From positions 1 through 5,880 of the forward strand of contig VBBQ01000005.1 in the NCBI GenBank assembly GCA_005888755.1: a stretch of 5,880 nucleotides of DNA. The letters run 5' to 3'. Positions 1 through 5,738 of this stretch are shown piece after piece. Origin of the DNA: Candidatus Bathyarchaeota archaeon (GTDB taxonomy: Archaea; Thermoproteota; Bathyarchaeia; 40CM-2-53-6). The translations under genes were made by a program, and so were the position numbers. How positions within the stretch are numbered: position 1 is the first letter of the stretch; the number at the start of each line of letters is the position of its first letter. The notes under the pieces were generated by a model. That model did not search any database. It was not told the origin of the DNA and worked only from the letters and a program-made list of their open reading frames with translations.

Positions 1-1
1 C

Positions 2-3000
2 GATTCGCTGAATCCCAATACGCTCAAGATGGAAGACCGAAACGTCTCACACGTCTGGAAGCTACACACCGACAAGCTGGTCAAGGTTACCCTCAGGAAC
101 GGCTACTCTGTGGAAACGACACCAGAACATCCATTCTATACAGTAGCAGAAAACGGAACAGTCAGACAGAAGAGGGCCGACAGGATTACAAGGAATGACT
201 TCGTTCTCGTTCCGAACACCCTGCGATCGCTGCCGAGTAAGATAGAACAGATAAAGTCCGAGATCTTGGAGGGTCTGAGTTCTCGCAAATACTACATCGC
301 CTATCTAGAGAAAGAGTTCTCGGGCGAGATTGCGCGACTGGTTAAAGATAAGGGTGTGAAACAAATTCATTCAGGCCTCAGAACGGACTCTTCGTTCAAG
401 GCGTTCAAAGCCGGACTCAGTCTCGGTAGAATAAGACTAGACGACCTGGCAAGAATCGCGGATTTGCTTGGGATACGGAGAGACCAGGTTTATGATCACA
501 TCCATAGAATCGCCTACAGGCAAAGCCACGCGAAGCCTGGCAGGCTTTCAAACCTAGTCAAATTGCCACGAACCTCGAAGCAATTTGAGAAACTTGCATA
601 CCTTCTGGGTATCCTCTGGGGCGATGGTTCTGTCCGAGCGAGCTTCACCAACAGTTACAGGCCGCTTCTACACACAGCATCCCAAATCTTTCGAAGTGTT
701 TTCGGGGTTAGCTCAATCCTCGTTAAGGACAAGAGGAGAAACACGTACCGGCTCGACCATCACGGTGGTTTCAGCCTCATCAAATTCCTTGAGGACACGT
801 ACGAGTATCCTGCAACGCACAAGGCTCACAACATTGTCTTTCCCAAGCTTATCCTGAAGATGGGGAACGAACACGTCGCGGCATTCCTAAGAGGGGAATT
901 TGACACAGACGGAGGGGTCGAGAGGACTAGCGCGGTCATATCTCTGACGACGGCCAGTCGAAAGTTCGCGCGGCAGGTCTCGATCGCTTTGCTTAGATTC
1001 TCGATCATTCCAACGATCCGTCAGAGAGGAAATTACTTCACAATCACAGTATCCGGGCGCGACACTCGGAGATTTGAGACAAGAATCGGATTCAGCATTC
1101 CAAGAAAGCGTAGGGCGCTTCGTAATCTCACTCGCAAAGCGGTAAGCAACAGAAAGACAGGAATTGTGCCAGTCGGTGGGCAGACTCTCCTGGAGGTTAG
1201 GAACCAGCTGGGCATTCCCTCAAATTACTTGGAGTTGAAGGTGCCTTTCTACCGAAGCTATGAGTCAGGAAGGCAAAACCTCACAAGGCCGATTTTCAGA
1301 AAAATTCTTGATGCTTTCGAAGGGTTCTTGGTTTCCAAACCTTCGGGGGTTGCCGCTGTTACACTGATGCACGAGTGGCACAAGCTCCTCGAAGGAGAAA
1401 TTCGACCAGTCCGGGTGAGGGACATAGCCACACGTACTGGCTCGTTCGACGTCTACGATCTGACTGTTCCAGAAAATCACACATTTGTTGCGAATGGTAT
1501 GGTTGTCCACAACACGACGATGACGGACAGTCTCCTCTCGGGAGCTGGACTCCTCTCGCCGTCTCTGGCGGGTACGGCTCTGGCGATGGATTTCATGGAG
1601 GAGGAACAGAAACGTCAGATGACCATCAAGGCTGCGAACGTCAGCCTGTACTACGAGCACAACGACTTGCCTTTCGTCATAAACCTGATCGATACCCCTG
1701 GCCACGTAGATTTCTCGGGTAAAGTCACAAGATCGCTGCGGGCCATCGATGGCGCTGTGGTCGTTGTCGACTCGGTCGAAGAAGTGATGGTCCAGACTGA
1801 GACGGTGACGCGGCAAGCTCTGGAAGAACGAGTCCGGCCTGTCCTTTACATTAACAAGATTGACCGGTTGATCAAGGAGCTGAAACTCAACCCGGAGCAG
1901 ATACAGGAAAGAGTTGCGAGGATAATCAAGGACTTCAATGCCCTTCTTGACCTCTACGCTGAGCCTGAGTTCCGCGAGAAGTGGAAGGTAAGCTTTGCCA
2001 CCAATACCGTGGCGATGGGCTCGGCCAAGGACAGATGGGGCTTCAATGCCGTAGTGGCTAAGAAGAAAGGGGTCAAGTTCTCCGATGTCGTCGACGCGTA
2101 CCTAAACGGGAAAGTGGAGGAGCTCAAGAACAGAGCGCCGATCCACGAGGCCATCTTGGGGATGGCGGTTGAAGTCATGCCGCCGCCGCATAAGGCTCAG
2201 GTCTACCGGATTCCGAAGATCTGGCATGGAGACCCTGATAGCGAGTATGGCCAAGCGATGATCAAATGCGACGACAAGGGCCCCGTTCTGATGTCTGTCA
2301 CTAACATCGTTGTGGACCCCCAAGCCGGCGTTGTTGCTACTGGTCGACTTTTCTCGGGCACAGTTACCGACGGCGAGTCAGTCTATCTGATCAACTCCCG
2401 CACTCAAGGACGGGTCCAGCAAGTGGCCATCTACATGGGACCACAACGCGAGATCGTCGGACACCTCAGTGCAGGTAACATTCCAGCCCTTCTTGGGCTA
2501 GAAAATGTGAAGGCAGGGGAAACTCTTGCCTCGGTGAAACAGTTTGTCCCATTCGAAGCCGTACACTATGTCACCGAGCCAGTTGTGACGATAGCTGTGG
2601 AGCCGAAGTTCAACAGAGATCTTCCCAAGCTGGTTGAGATCTTGAGAAAGCTCTCACTTGAAGACCCCAACCTGGTCACCAGCATCAATGAGGAGACTGG
2701 CGAGTATCTGATTTCAGGAATGGGGACGCTGCACCTTGAGATTGCAAACACTCTCATCACGAAGACGGGAATGGAGATTGTAACTTCCAAGCCCATCGTG
2801 ATTTACCGTGAGGCCGTTAGGAGGAATGCAGGTCCCGTTGAGGGGAAGTCGCCCAACAAGCACAACAAGATCTACATCGAAGTCGAACCGCTTGAAGACG
2901 CTGTCTTGGACCTGATCAAGCAGGGAAAGATTAGCGAGTACGGCGACAAAGCGGAGATGGCGAAGACTCTCCGAGCAGTAGGATGGGCTCCGGAGGAGGC

Positions 3001-3604
3001 GAAGGGAGTTTGGAGTATTGACGAGCCCTTCAACATGATTCTCGATGTGACCAAGGGAGCCCAATACATGCAAGAGGTGAGGGATATGGTATTGGCTGGA
3101 TACCGGTGGGGAATCAAGGAGGGTCCCATTGCCTACGAGCAAATCCGGGGTTTGAAAGTAAAGATCACCGACGTCAGCCTTCACGAAGACCCTGTTCACA
3201 GGGGTCCGGCGCAGATAATGCCCATGACGCGGAGGGCCATGTTCGTGGCTTTCCTAGAAGCTGCACCGACATTGCTAGAGCCGGTTCAGAAGATTACTAC
3301 ACGTGTTCCAAACGAGTTGTTGGGCGCCGTAACGAGTGTGATCACACAAAAGCGCGGAAAGATTGTATCAGTCGACCAGAAGGGACACTTGGTCTCAGTG
3401 GTTGGAGAGATGCCTACCGCCGAAAGCTTCGATTTGTCAGAAGTAATGAGGAGCCAGACTCAGGGGCGTGCGTTCTGGGGATTGGAATTCGCTCGCTGGT
3501 CACCTGTCCCAACTTCTCTGCTGCAGACCGTCGTCGAGGGAATTCGGAAACGAAAGGGACTTTCACTGGAGCCTCCGAAAGCCTCCGATTTCATGGAAGC
3601 CTGA
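2..3604 (+). CDS. fusA: Archaeal translation elongation factor 2 (EF-2) interrupted by an intein; 5' end outside window
   Basis: EF-2 is the cytosolic GTPase that drives ribosomal translocation. The frame is open from the left edge with no stop before the ATG at 29, so that ATG is internal. Residues below count from it. Residues 1-495 are intein; 496-1191 are EF-2. GTPase motifs visible are the Thr pair that finishes G1 (496-497), RQMTI with Thr532 (G2), DTPGH 555-559 (G3), NKID 609-612 (G4) and SAK 665-667 (G5). Domain II lies near 750-845, III near 850-920, IV near 920-1080 and V near 1085-1165. The diphthamide-site motif HRGPAQI starts at His1057. The 696-residue C-extein plus about 30 missing N-terminal residues matches the usual ~730 of archaeal EF-2. 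The RQMTI form suggests a TACK archaeon (from memory of Sulfolobus-type EF-2). The stop is TGA at 3602-3604. The promoter is outside the window. Confidence 0.96.
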   Translation, partial: DSLNPNTLKMEDRNVSHVWKLHTDKLVKVTLRNGYSVETTPEHPFYTVAENGTVRQKRADRITRNDFVLVPNTLRSLPSKIEQIKSEILEGLSSRKYYIAYLEKEFSGEIARLVKDKGVKQIHSGLRTDSSFKAFKAGLSLGRIRLDDLARIADLLGIRRDQVYDHIHRIAYRQSHAKPGRLSNLVKLPRTSKQFEKLAYLLGILWGDGSVRASFTNSYRPLLHTASQIFRSVFGVSSILVKDKRRNTYRLDHHGGFSLIKFLEDTYEYPATHKAHNIVFPKLILKMGNEHVAAFLRGEFDTDGGVERTSAVISLTTASRKFARQVSIALLRFSIIPTIRQRGNYFTITVSGRDTRRFETRIGFSIPRKRRALRNLTRKAVSNRKTGIVPVGGQTLLEVRNQLGIPSNYLELKVPFYRSYESGRQNLTRPIFRKILDAFEGFLVSKPSGVAAVTLMHEWHKLLEGEIRPVRVRDIATRTGSFDVYDLTVPENHTFVANGMVVHNTTMTDSLLSGAGLLSPSLAGTALAMDFMEEEQKRQMTIKAANVSLYYEHNDLPFVINLIDTPGHVDFSGKVTRSLRAIDGAVVVVDSVEEVMVQTETVTRQALEERVRPVLYINKIDRLIKELKLNPEQIQERVARIIKDFNALLDLYAEPEFREKWKVSFATNTVAMGSAKDRWGFNAVVAKKKGVKFSDVVDAYLNGKVEELKNRAPIHEAILGMAVEVMPPPHKAQVYRIPKIWHGDPDSEYGQAMIKCDDKGPVLMSVTNIVVDPQAGVVATGRLFSGTVTDGESVYLINSRTQGRVQQVAIYMGPQREIVGHLSAGNIPALLGLENVKAGETLASVKQFVPFEAVHYVTEPVVTIAVEPKFNRDLPKLVEILRKLSLEDPNLVTSINEETGEYLISGMGTLHLEIANTLITKTGMEIVTSKPIVIYREAVRRNAGPVEGKSPNKHNKIYIEVEPLEDAVLDLIKQGKISEYGDKAEMAKTLRAVGWAPEEAKGVWSIDEPFNMILDVTKGAQYMQEVRDMVLAGYRWGIKEGPIAYEQIRGLKVKITDVSLHEDPVHRGPAQIMPMTRRAMFVAFLEAAPTLLEPVQKITTRVPNELLGAVTSVITQKRGKIVSVDQKGHLVSVVGEMPTAESFDLSEVMRSQTQGRAFWGLEFARWSPVPTSLLQTVVEGIRKRKGLSLEPPKASDFMEA
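590..1108 (+). other. LAGLIDADG homing endonuclease domain of the intein
   Basis: This is a two-repeat monomeric LAGLIDADG endonuclease within the intein. The first motif is LAYLLGILWGDG, with the catalytic-position acid Asp199. The second is AFLRGEFDTDGG, with Asp294 at the matching position (numbers from the ATG at 29). About 95 residues separate them, typical for this class. The block-H-like stretch LLRFSIIPTI follows near 321-330. Both catalytic acids are present and the frame is intact, so by family knowledge it should cut an intein-free EF-2 allele at the P-loop codons. Activity is inferred, not shown. Confidence 0.9.
1169..1324 (+). other. Possible helix-turn-helix-like DNA-recognition segment in the intein
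   Basis: Between the endonuclease and the splicing blocks, residues 381-432 read like a short helical DNA-binding module. LLEVRNQLGIPSNYLE is followed by YESGRQNLTR and PIFRKILDAF, with the spacing of an XRE-type helix-turn-helix (a 'YE.G' turn and a closing helix). Similar segments occur in other archaeal inteins, by recollection. A second helical stretch with Leu-Gly-Ile turns (LARIADLLGIRRDQVYDHI) lies at 140-158, before the first LAGLIDADG motif. The likely role would be to help the endonuclease grip its long target. The call rests on pattern reading only. Confidence 0.35.
1499..1519 (+). other. Intein C-terminal splice junction in the P-loop codons
   Basis: Codons read Met-Val-Val-His-Asn, then Thr-Thr. 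The penultimate His and terminal Asn (1508-1513) are the standard residues for Asn cyclisation, and Thr at 1514-1516 is the +1 nucleophile. Thr-Thr-Met-Thr-Asp continues the EF-2 P-loop (GHxDHGK before the break), so the cut falls between the phosphate-contacting Lys and Thr. The N-terminal junction is outside the window. Confidence 0.92.
3197..3199 (+). other. Diphthamide-site histidine codon of EF-2
   Basis: The His of the HRGPAQI motif in domain IV aligns with the diphthamide His of eukaryotic and archaeal EF-2 (yeast motif HRGGGQI). The surrounding residues (LHEDPVHRGPAQI) are intact, so the protein should be a substrate for the archaeal diphthamide enzymes. The modification itself is inferred. 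Confidence 0.85.
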
Positions 3605-3639
3605 GGCCTTCCTTCCGAGCCAGAACCCCGTAGCCTAAG

Positions 3640-5073
3640 CTATTGTCTCAGCGACAGACCCCTTCTATCGTTAGAGCCTTGCGCGACGGTCTCAAGAGGC
3701 TCGGTCCGAGAGCCGGTCGTAGACACGACTCTAGGAGACGAATCGGCTCTCGTTAGCCAACCCCCCTTCCAAGGCGTAGCCAATCCGTACAGCAAGATTG
3801 TAAGGGTTAGGAAAAGTGAAACGAAGACAAACAGCATTCGATAGGGAACTGACTCTATCGATGTCCTCTTATACTTCCAAGTGTTGAGCCCGTGTAGAAA
3901 TCCGGCTAATATCGTTCCTGCAAGGAACGCGGCGGCACCCATCCATTCGCCCCGAAGGGGAACGACGAAAAGCCACAGGACGACTATCGCTGGGCTCAAG
4001 ATGAGCAGAAACTGGAACAGGTAGGAGACAAAGGAGGCGGGAAAGGGCTTTCTCCACATGAAACGCCAGGAAAGAACAGATCCATGAATCCAAGCACGAG
4101 TCCATCGGAGCTGCTGTCGCAAGAACTGCCTCGGGGAATCCGGCACGATCGTATGGACTACGGCGTTAGACTGGTAGACGACTCTGGAATCTTTCCCTGA
4201 CAACGCGAAGGCTGTTAGGATCCGGTCTTCTCCAGGCGATTTGATGAGTTTGCTGGCCAGCCCTCGGGCTACCCAGCTTCCCGGCGGCACATCACCTAGT
4301 ATAACTGGCGTTTTTGCAGTTGGCCTTTCCTTCAACCATTCGTTGACAATCGGGATAATCGCCTCTCTTCTATATGCAGCGAGCATGCCAGAACAGCAGC
4401 TGACGCATCCAAAGCGAGATTCCATTCCTTTCAATAGTCTGAACATCTCTGCGTACCAGTAGTGTTGGAGCCTCGGGAGGAGGCCTTCGTCTTTGTTTAA
4501 GGCCTCTCCGTGGCCAGATACGGCCATAACTCTGCTGTCATTCAAGGGTTGAACGAGGAGCCTGATTGCGTCTTTGTCCACGAAGCTGTCAGTGTCTATG
4601 CAGACGATGATTTCCCCGTGTGATCGAGCGATTGCTGAGGCGAGAGCAGCACGTTTTCCATAGTTTCTCTCATGTCTGACTAGTTCAAGGTGGTCTGAAA
4701 ATTCGGAGTCTTTTTTTGCCCTTAGCATCCCTTCCCAGGTACGGTCGGTGCTGCCGTCATCGACGACTATCACCTGCATTCTGGAAAGGGAATAGTCGCT
4801 GCTGAAAACGGTCCTTATGACGGACTCGATTACCTCCTCCTCGTTTTTAGCCGGAATAACGACGGTGATCTCGGGCCTGAAACCGGAATCTGTCTTCGGC
4901 TTGTAGCCTGCCGTGGCTGTGTACATGAAAATGAGGAATCCAGTCATTGATATGGAGTACAGACCAAGTATAGTGTTCTGAGAGGCTCTAAGCCAGACGA
5001 CCATTATCGCTAGTATGGATCCGAAGGTGAGAAGGGTGACCAACCCGTTAAGCAGTCTATTCCTACCGCTCAT
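3640..5073 (-). CDS. Membrane-bound processive glycosyltransferase, GT2 family (hyaluronan/chitin synthase or NodC-like)
   Basis: It probably polymerises or adds sugars from nucleotide-sugar donors at the cytoplasmic face of the membrane, for a surface polysaccharide. Residues count from the ATG at 5073 (477 aa). Two membrane helices lie near 6-28 and 35-56. The GT-A domain follows: VVIPAKNEE 71-79, DDGS 105-108, the metal-binding DTD 160-162, CCSG 226-229, the catalytic-base-type GED 281-283, and the QQLRW motif 320-324 typical of processive GT2 enzymes. Further helices are near 345-372, 378-396 and 412-432, then a polar tail. Between CCSG and GED there is a longer insert than I expect in hyaluronan synthases. 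A GTG start at 5097 would add eight residues; neither start has a clear Shine-Dalgarno, and I prefer the ATG. The stop TAG faces the EF-2 stop 35 bp away. The sugar product cannot be told. Confidence 0.9.
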   Translation of the reverse strand: MSGRNRLLNGLVTLLTFGSILAIMVVWLRASQNTILGLYSISMTGFLIFMYTATAGYKPKTDSGFRPEITVVIPAKNEEEVIESVIRTVFSSDYSLSRMQVIVVDDGSTDRTWEGMLRAKKDSEFSDHLELVRHERNYGKRAALASAIARSHGEIIVCIDTDSFVDKDAIRLLVQPLNDSRVMAVSGHGEALNKDEGLLPRLQHYWYAEMFRLLKGMESRFGCVSCCSGMLAAYRREAIIPIVNEWLKERPTAKTPVILGDVPPGSWVARGLASKLIKSPGEDRILTAFALSGKDSRVVYQSNAVVHTIVPDSPRQFLRQQLRWTRAWIHGSVLSWRFMWRKPFPASFVSYLFQFLLILSPAIVVLWLFVVPLRGEWMGAAAFLAGTILAGFLHGLNTWKYKRTSIESVPYRMLFVFVSLFLTLTILLYGLATPWKGGWLTRADSSPRVVSTTGSRTEPLETVAQGSNDRRGLSLRQ

Positions 5074-5142
5074 CCGGACAGCCGCAGCATGGAGCACATC
5101 TGCGATAGACTGAACTGCACTGGTTGCCCGGTGAAAAGTATT

Positions 5143-5175
5143 GAGGTGATCAACTCATTTTTCTATCTTAAGATA
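5143..5175. promoter_or_regulatory. Two palindromes upstream of the glycosyltransferase (possible operator)
   Basis: TATCTTAAGATA at 5164-5175 is a perfect 12-bp palindrome. GAGGTGATCAACTC at 5143-5156 is a palindrome with one mismatched pair. Their centres are 20 bp apart, about two helical turns, in an AT-rich patch 70-100 bp upstream of the glycosyltransferase start. This could be a regulator binding site or the core promoter of that gene. I see no convincing TATA box at leaderless distance from either proposed start. Chance is a real alternative. Confidence 0.2.
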
Positions 5176-5284
5176 CCTAGATATTGTCTCACCTTAGAGC
5201 GAGAGAGTCCAAGCGTGCCTCGCCGGAATCAAGCCAACATGCTATTCGGGAGGCCGAGCGCCGAGGTGTGCGTCCATCTCGATT

Positions 5285-5494
5285 CTAGGTTTGCTTCTGC
5301 GCTTGGGAGGAACGGGCTTTATTTGAACCGCTCACGAATATTAGCACGAATCCGACGATGAATAGCACGGTAAAGGCCGAATTGTCAAGGAAGCCATTGA
5401 TAGCCAACAGCGCGGGTCCCACAATCAGGAAGAATCCGGCGATGGCTGTGAGCTTGCCCAGAGTTCTCACAGGGATCCTGGAAGAAGATCTCAT
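5285..5494 (-). CDS. Small two-helix membrane protein of unknown function
   Basis: It has 69 residues and no family that I recognise. The N-terminus is short and basic (Arg at 2, 6 and 10, Lys 14). Hydrophobic helices follow at about 15-34 (AIAGFFLIVGPALLAI core) and 40-56 (TVLFIVGFVLIFVSG core), then a basic polar tail of about 13 residues with Lys and Gln. By the positive-inside rule both ends are probably cytoplasmic, giving a hairpin. The ATG at 5494 is supported by a TATA-like box about 30 bp upstream, which would give a nearly leaderless transcript. It lies in the same direction as the glycosyltransferase but about 210 bp upstream of it, so a shared transcript is possible but not shown. 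Confidence 0.65.
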   Translation of the reverse strand: MRSSSRIPVRTLGKLTAIAGFFLIVGPALLAINGFLDNSAFTVLFIVGFVLIFVSGSNKARSSQAQKQT

Positions 5495-5520
5495 CGCGAA
5501 TAATTGAACCTAACGAATCT

Positions 5521-5534
5521 GCAAATAAAGTTCA
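5521..5534 (-). promoter_or_regulatory. Putative archaeal promoter (BRE plus TATA box) for the small membrane protein
   Basis: Read on the minus strand this is TGAACTTTATTTGC: a TTTATT box A with a purine-containing BRE-like TGAA just before it. The box centre is about 31 bp before the ATG at 5494. With the usual ~25-bp spacing to the start of transcription, the leader would be only a few bases, as is common in archaea. Confidence 0.45.
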
Positions 5535-5555
5535 GCTGGGAATCGGAGAAAACGC

Positions 5556-5562
5556 TTAGAAA
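5556..5562 (+). promoter_or_regulatory. Weak candidate box A for the tRNA-Gly gene
   Basis: TTAGAAA is centred about 27 bp before the mature tRNA 5' end, the right distance for an archaeal TATA box. The match to TTTAWA is poor, so this is placement evidence more than sequence evidence. Confidence 0.2.
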
Positions 5563-5600
5563 GAGTGGTCCTCAGGGTCCTAACAGCGGCCGTGGTCCAG

Positions 5601-5635
5601 AGTCAGCGCCACCACCTCCAAGGGTTGACGGACAT
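5601..5635 (+). other. tRNA intron 1: D-loop, 35 nt, bulge-helix-bulge
   Basis: The predicted splice motif has a central helix GTCC (5595-5598) with GGAC (5630-5633). The 5' bulge is AGA (5599-5601), and the inner helix is GTCA (5602-5605) with TGAC (5626-5629). The 3' bulge is ATC (5634-5636). Cutting after the second base of each bulge removes exactly 5601-5635 and joins AG to CCTGG, which restores a normal 11-base D loop. The insertion falls between positions 15 and 16. The outer helix is almost absent (one pair, 5594 with 5637), so this is a relaxed motif. The archaeal splicing endonuclease would remove it. Confidence 0.85.
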
Positions 5636-5660
5636 CCTGGTCTATGACACCGGCTTCCCA

Positions 5661-5675
5661 TCACGGCACGGAAAG
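5661..5675 (+). other. tRNA intron 2: anticodon loop 37/38, 15 nt, bulge-helix-bulge
   Basis: The central helix is TTCC (5655-5658) with GGAA (5670-5673). The 5' bulge is CAT (5659-5661) and the 3' bulge is AGA (5674-5676), with the anticodon stem as outer helix. Cuts after the second base of each bulge remove 5661-5675 and leave loop TTCCCAA. There is no inner helix; the remaining eight bases only close a loop. This is the canonical site for archaeal tRNA introns, and the intron is near the short end of their range. Confidence 0.88.
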
Positions 5676-5738
5676 AGCCGGGAACCCGGGTTCGAATCCC
5701 GGCGGCCGCACCATATGCGTTTGGCGAAATGGGGGTAT

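Larger units (their letters stand above)
2..1513 (+). mobile_element. Intein with homing endonuclease inside EF-2 (N-terminal splice block missing from window)
   Basis: At least 504 codons of a self-splicing protein insert are visible. Block B is the TPEHPF motif with the TxxH pair Thr31 and His34. A linker of about 150 residues follows, then a two-motif LAGLIDADG endonuclease, then a second linker. Block F (YDLTVPENHTFVA) is near 476-488 and block G (NGMVVHN) ends at Asn495. Splicing would join the upstream Lys of the P-loop to Thr496, so the +1 nucleophile is Thr. The opening residues (DSLNPNTLK) look like the region a few dozen residues after block A, so the first Cys or Ser is probably only tens of codons upstream; the full intein is likely about 550 residues. 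No stop or frameshift interrupts it, so it should be functional. It is a protein-level element removed after translation, and the endonuclease spreads it into intein-free alleles. Confidence 0.95.
5586..5713 (+). tRNA. tRNA-Gly (anticodon CCC) with two introns; CCA encoded
   Basis: The acceptor stem is GCGGCCG (5586-5592) with CGGCCGC (5703-5709), all seven pairs Watson-Crick. The discriminator is A5710 and CCA is encoded at 5711-5713. The T arm is CCGGG-TTCGAAT-CCCGG (5686-5702), and the variable loop is four bases. The anticodon stem is CCGGC (5650-5654) with GCCGG (5677-5681). The D stem pairs GTC (5595-5597) with GAC (5646-5648), and GG of the D loop is at 5639-5640. The unspliced gene is 125 nt before CCA. 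Removing 5601-5635 and 5661-5675 leaves 75 nt, with loop TTCCCAA and anticodon CCC at 5657-5659. The first pairs GCG/CGC, C35-C36 and A73 agree with glycine identity. The only irregular D-stem pair is C13-T22. It reads GGG codons. Confidence 0.93.

Noticed and set aside
29-31. ATG as the true start of the EF-2/intein gene
   Set aside because: The nine codons before it are open, in frame and intein-like, and an EF-2 needs its N-extein. The gene starts upstream of the window.
1265-1816. Long open frame on - strand (183 codons)
   Set aside because: It is antisense to the intein/EF-2 junction, where the + strand carries unmistakable motifs. It is a shadow of codon bias.
2714-3199. Open frame on - strand (161 codons)
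   Set aside because: It is antisense to EF-2 domains III-IV. There is no family pattern, and the + frame is certain.
3106-3633. Open frame on + strand running past the EF-2 stop
   Set aside because: It is an out-of-frame shadow of the EF-2 3' end with low-complexity Arg/Ser composition.
3605-3639. Transcription terminator between the convergent EF-2 and glycosyltransferase genes
   Set aside because: No T-rich tract or stable hairpin is visible on either strand in these 35 bases.
5089-5361. Open frame on + strand with CxxC-like start (90 codons)
   Set aside because: It overlaps the glycosyltransferase start and the 3' part of the small membrane protein gene, has no recognisable domain, and its later part is compositionally Arg-rich like an antisense frame.
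5655-5676. Extended anticodon loop read as an unusual or broken tRNA
   Set aside because: The 22-base loop is explained exactly by a 15-nt intron with TTCC/GGAA central helix and two 3-nt bulges, leaving a standard Gly loop.
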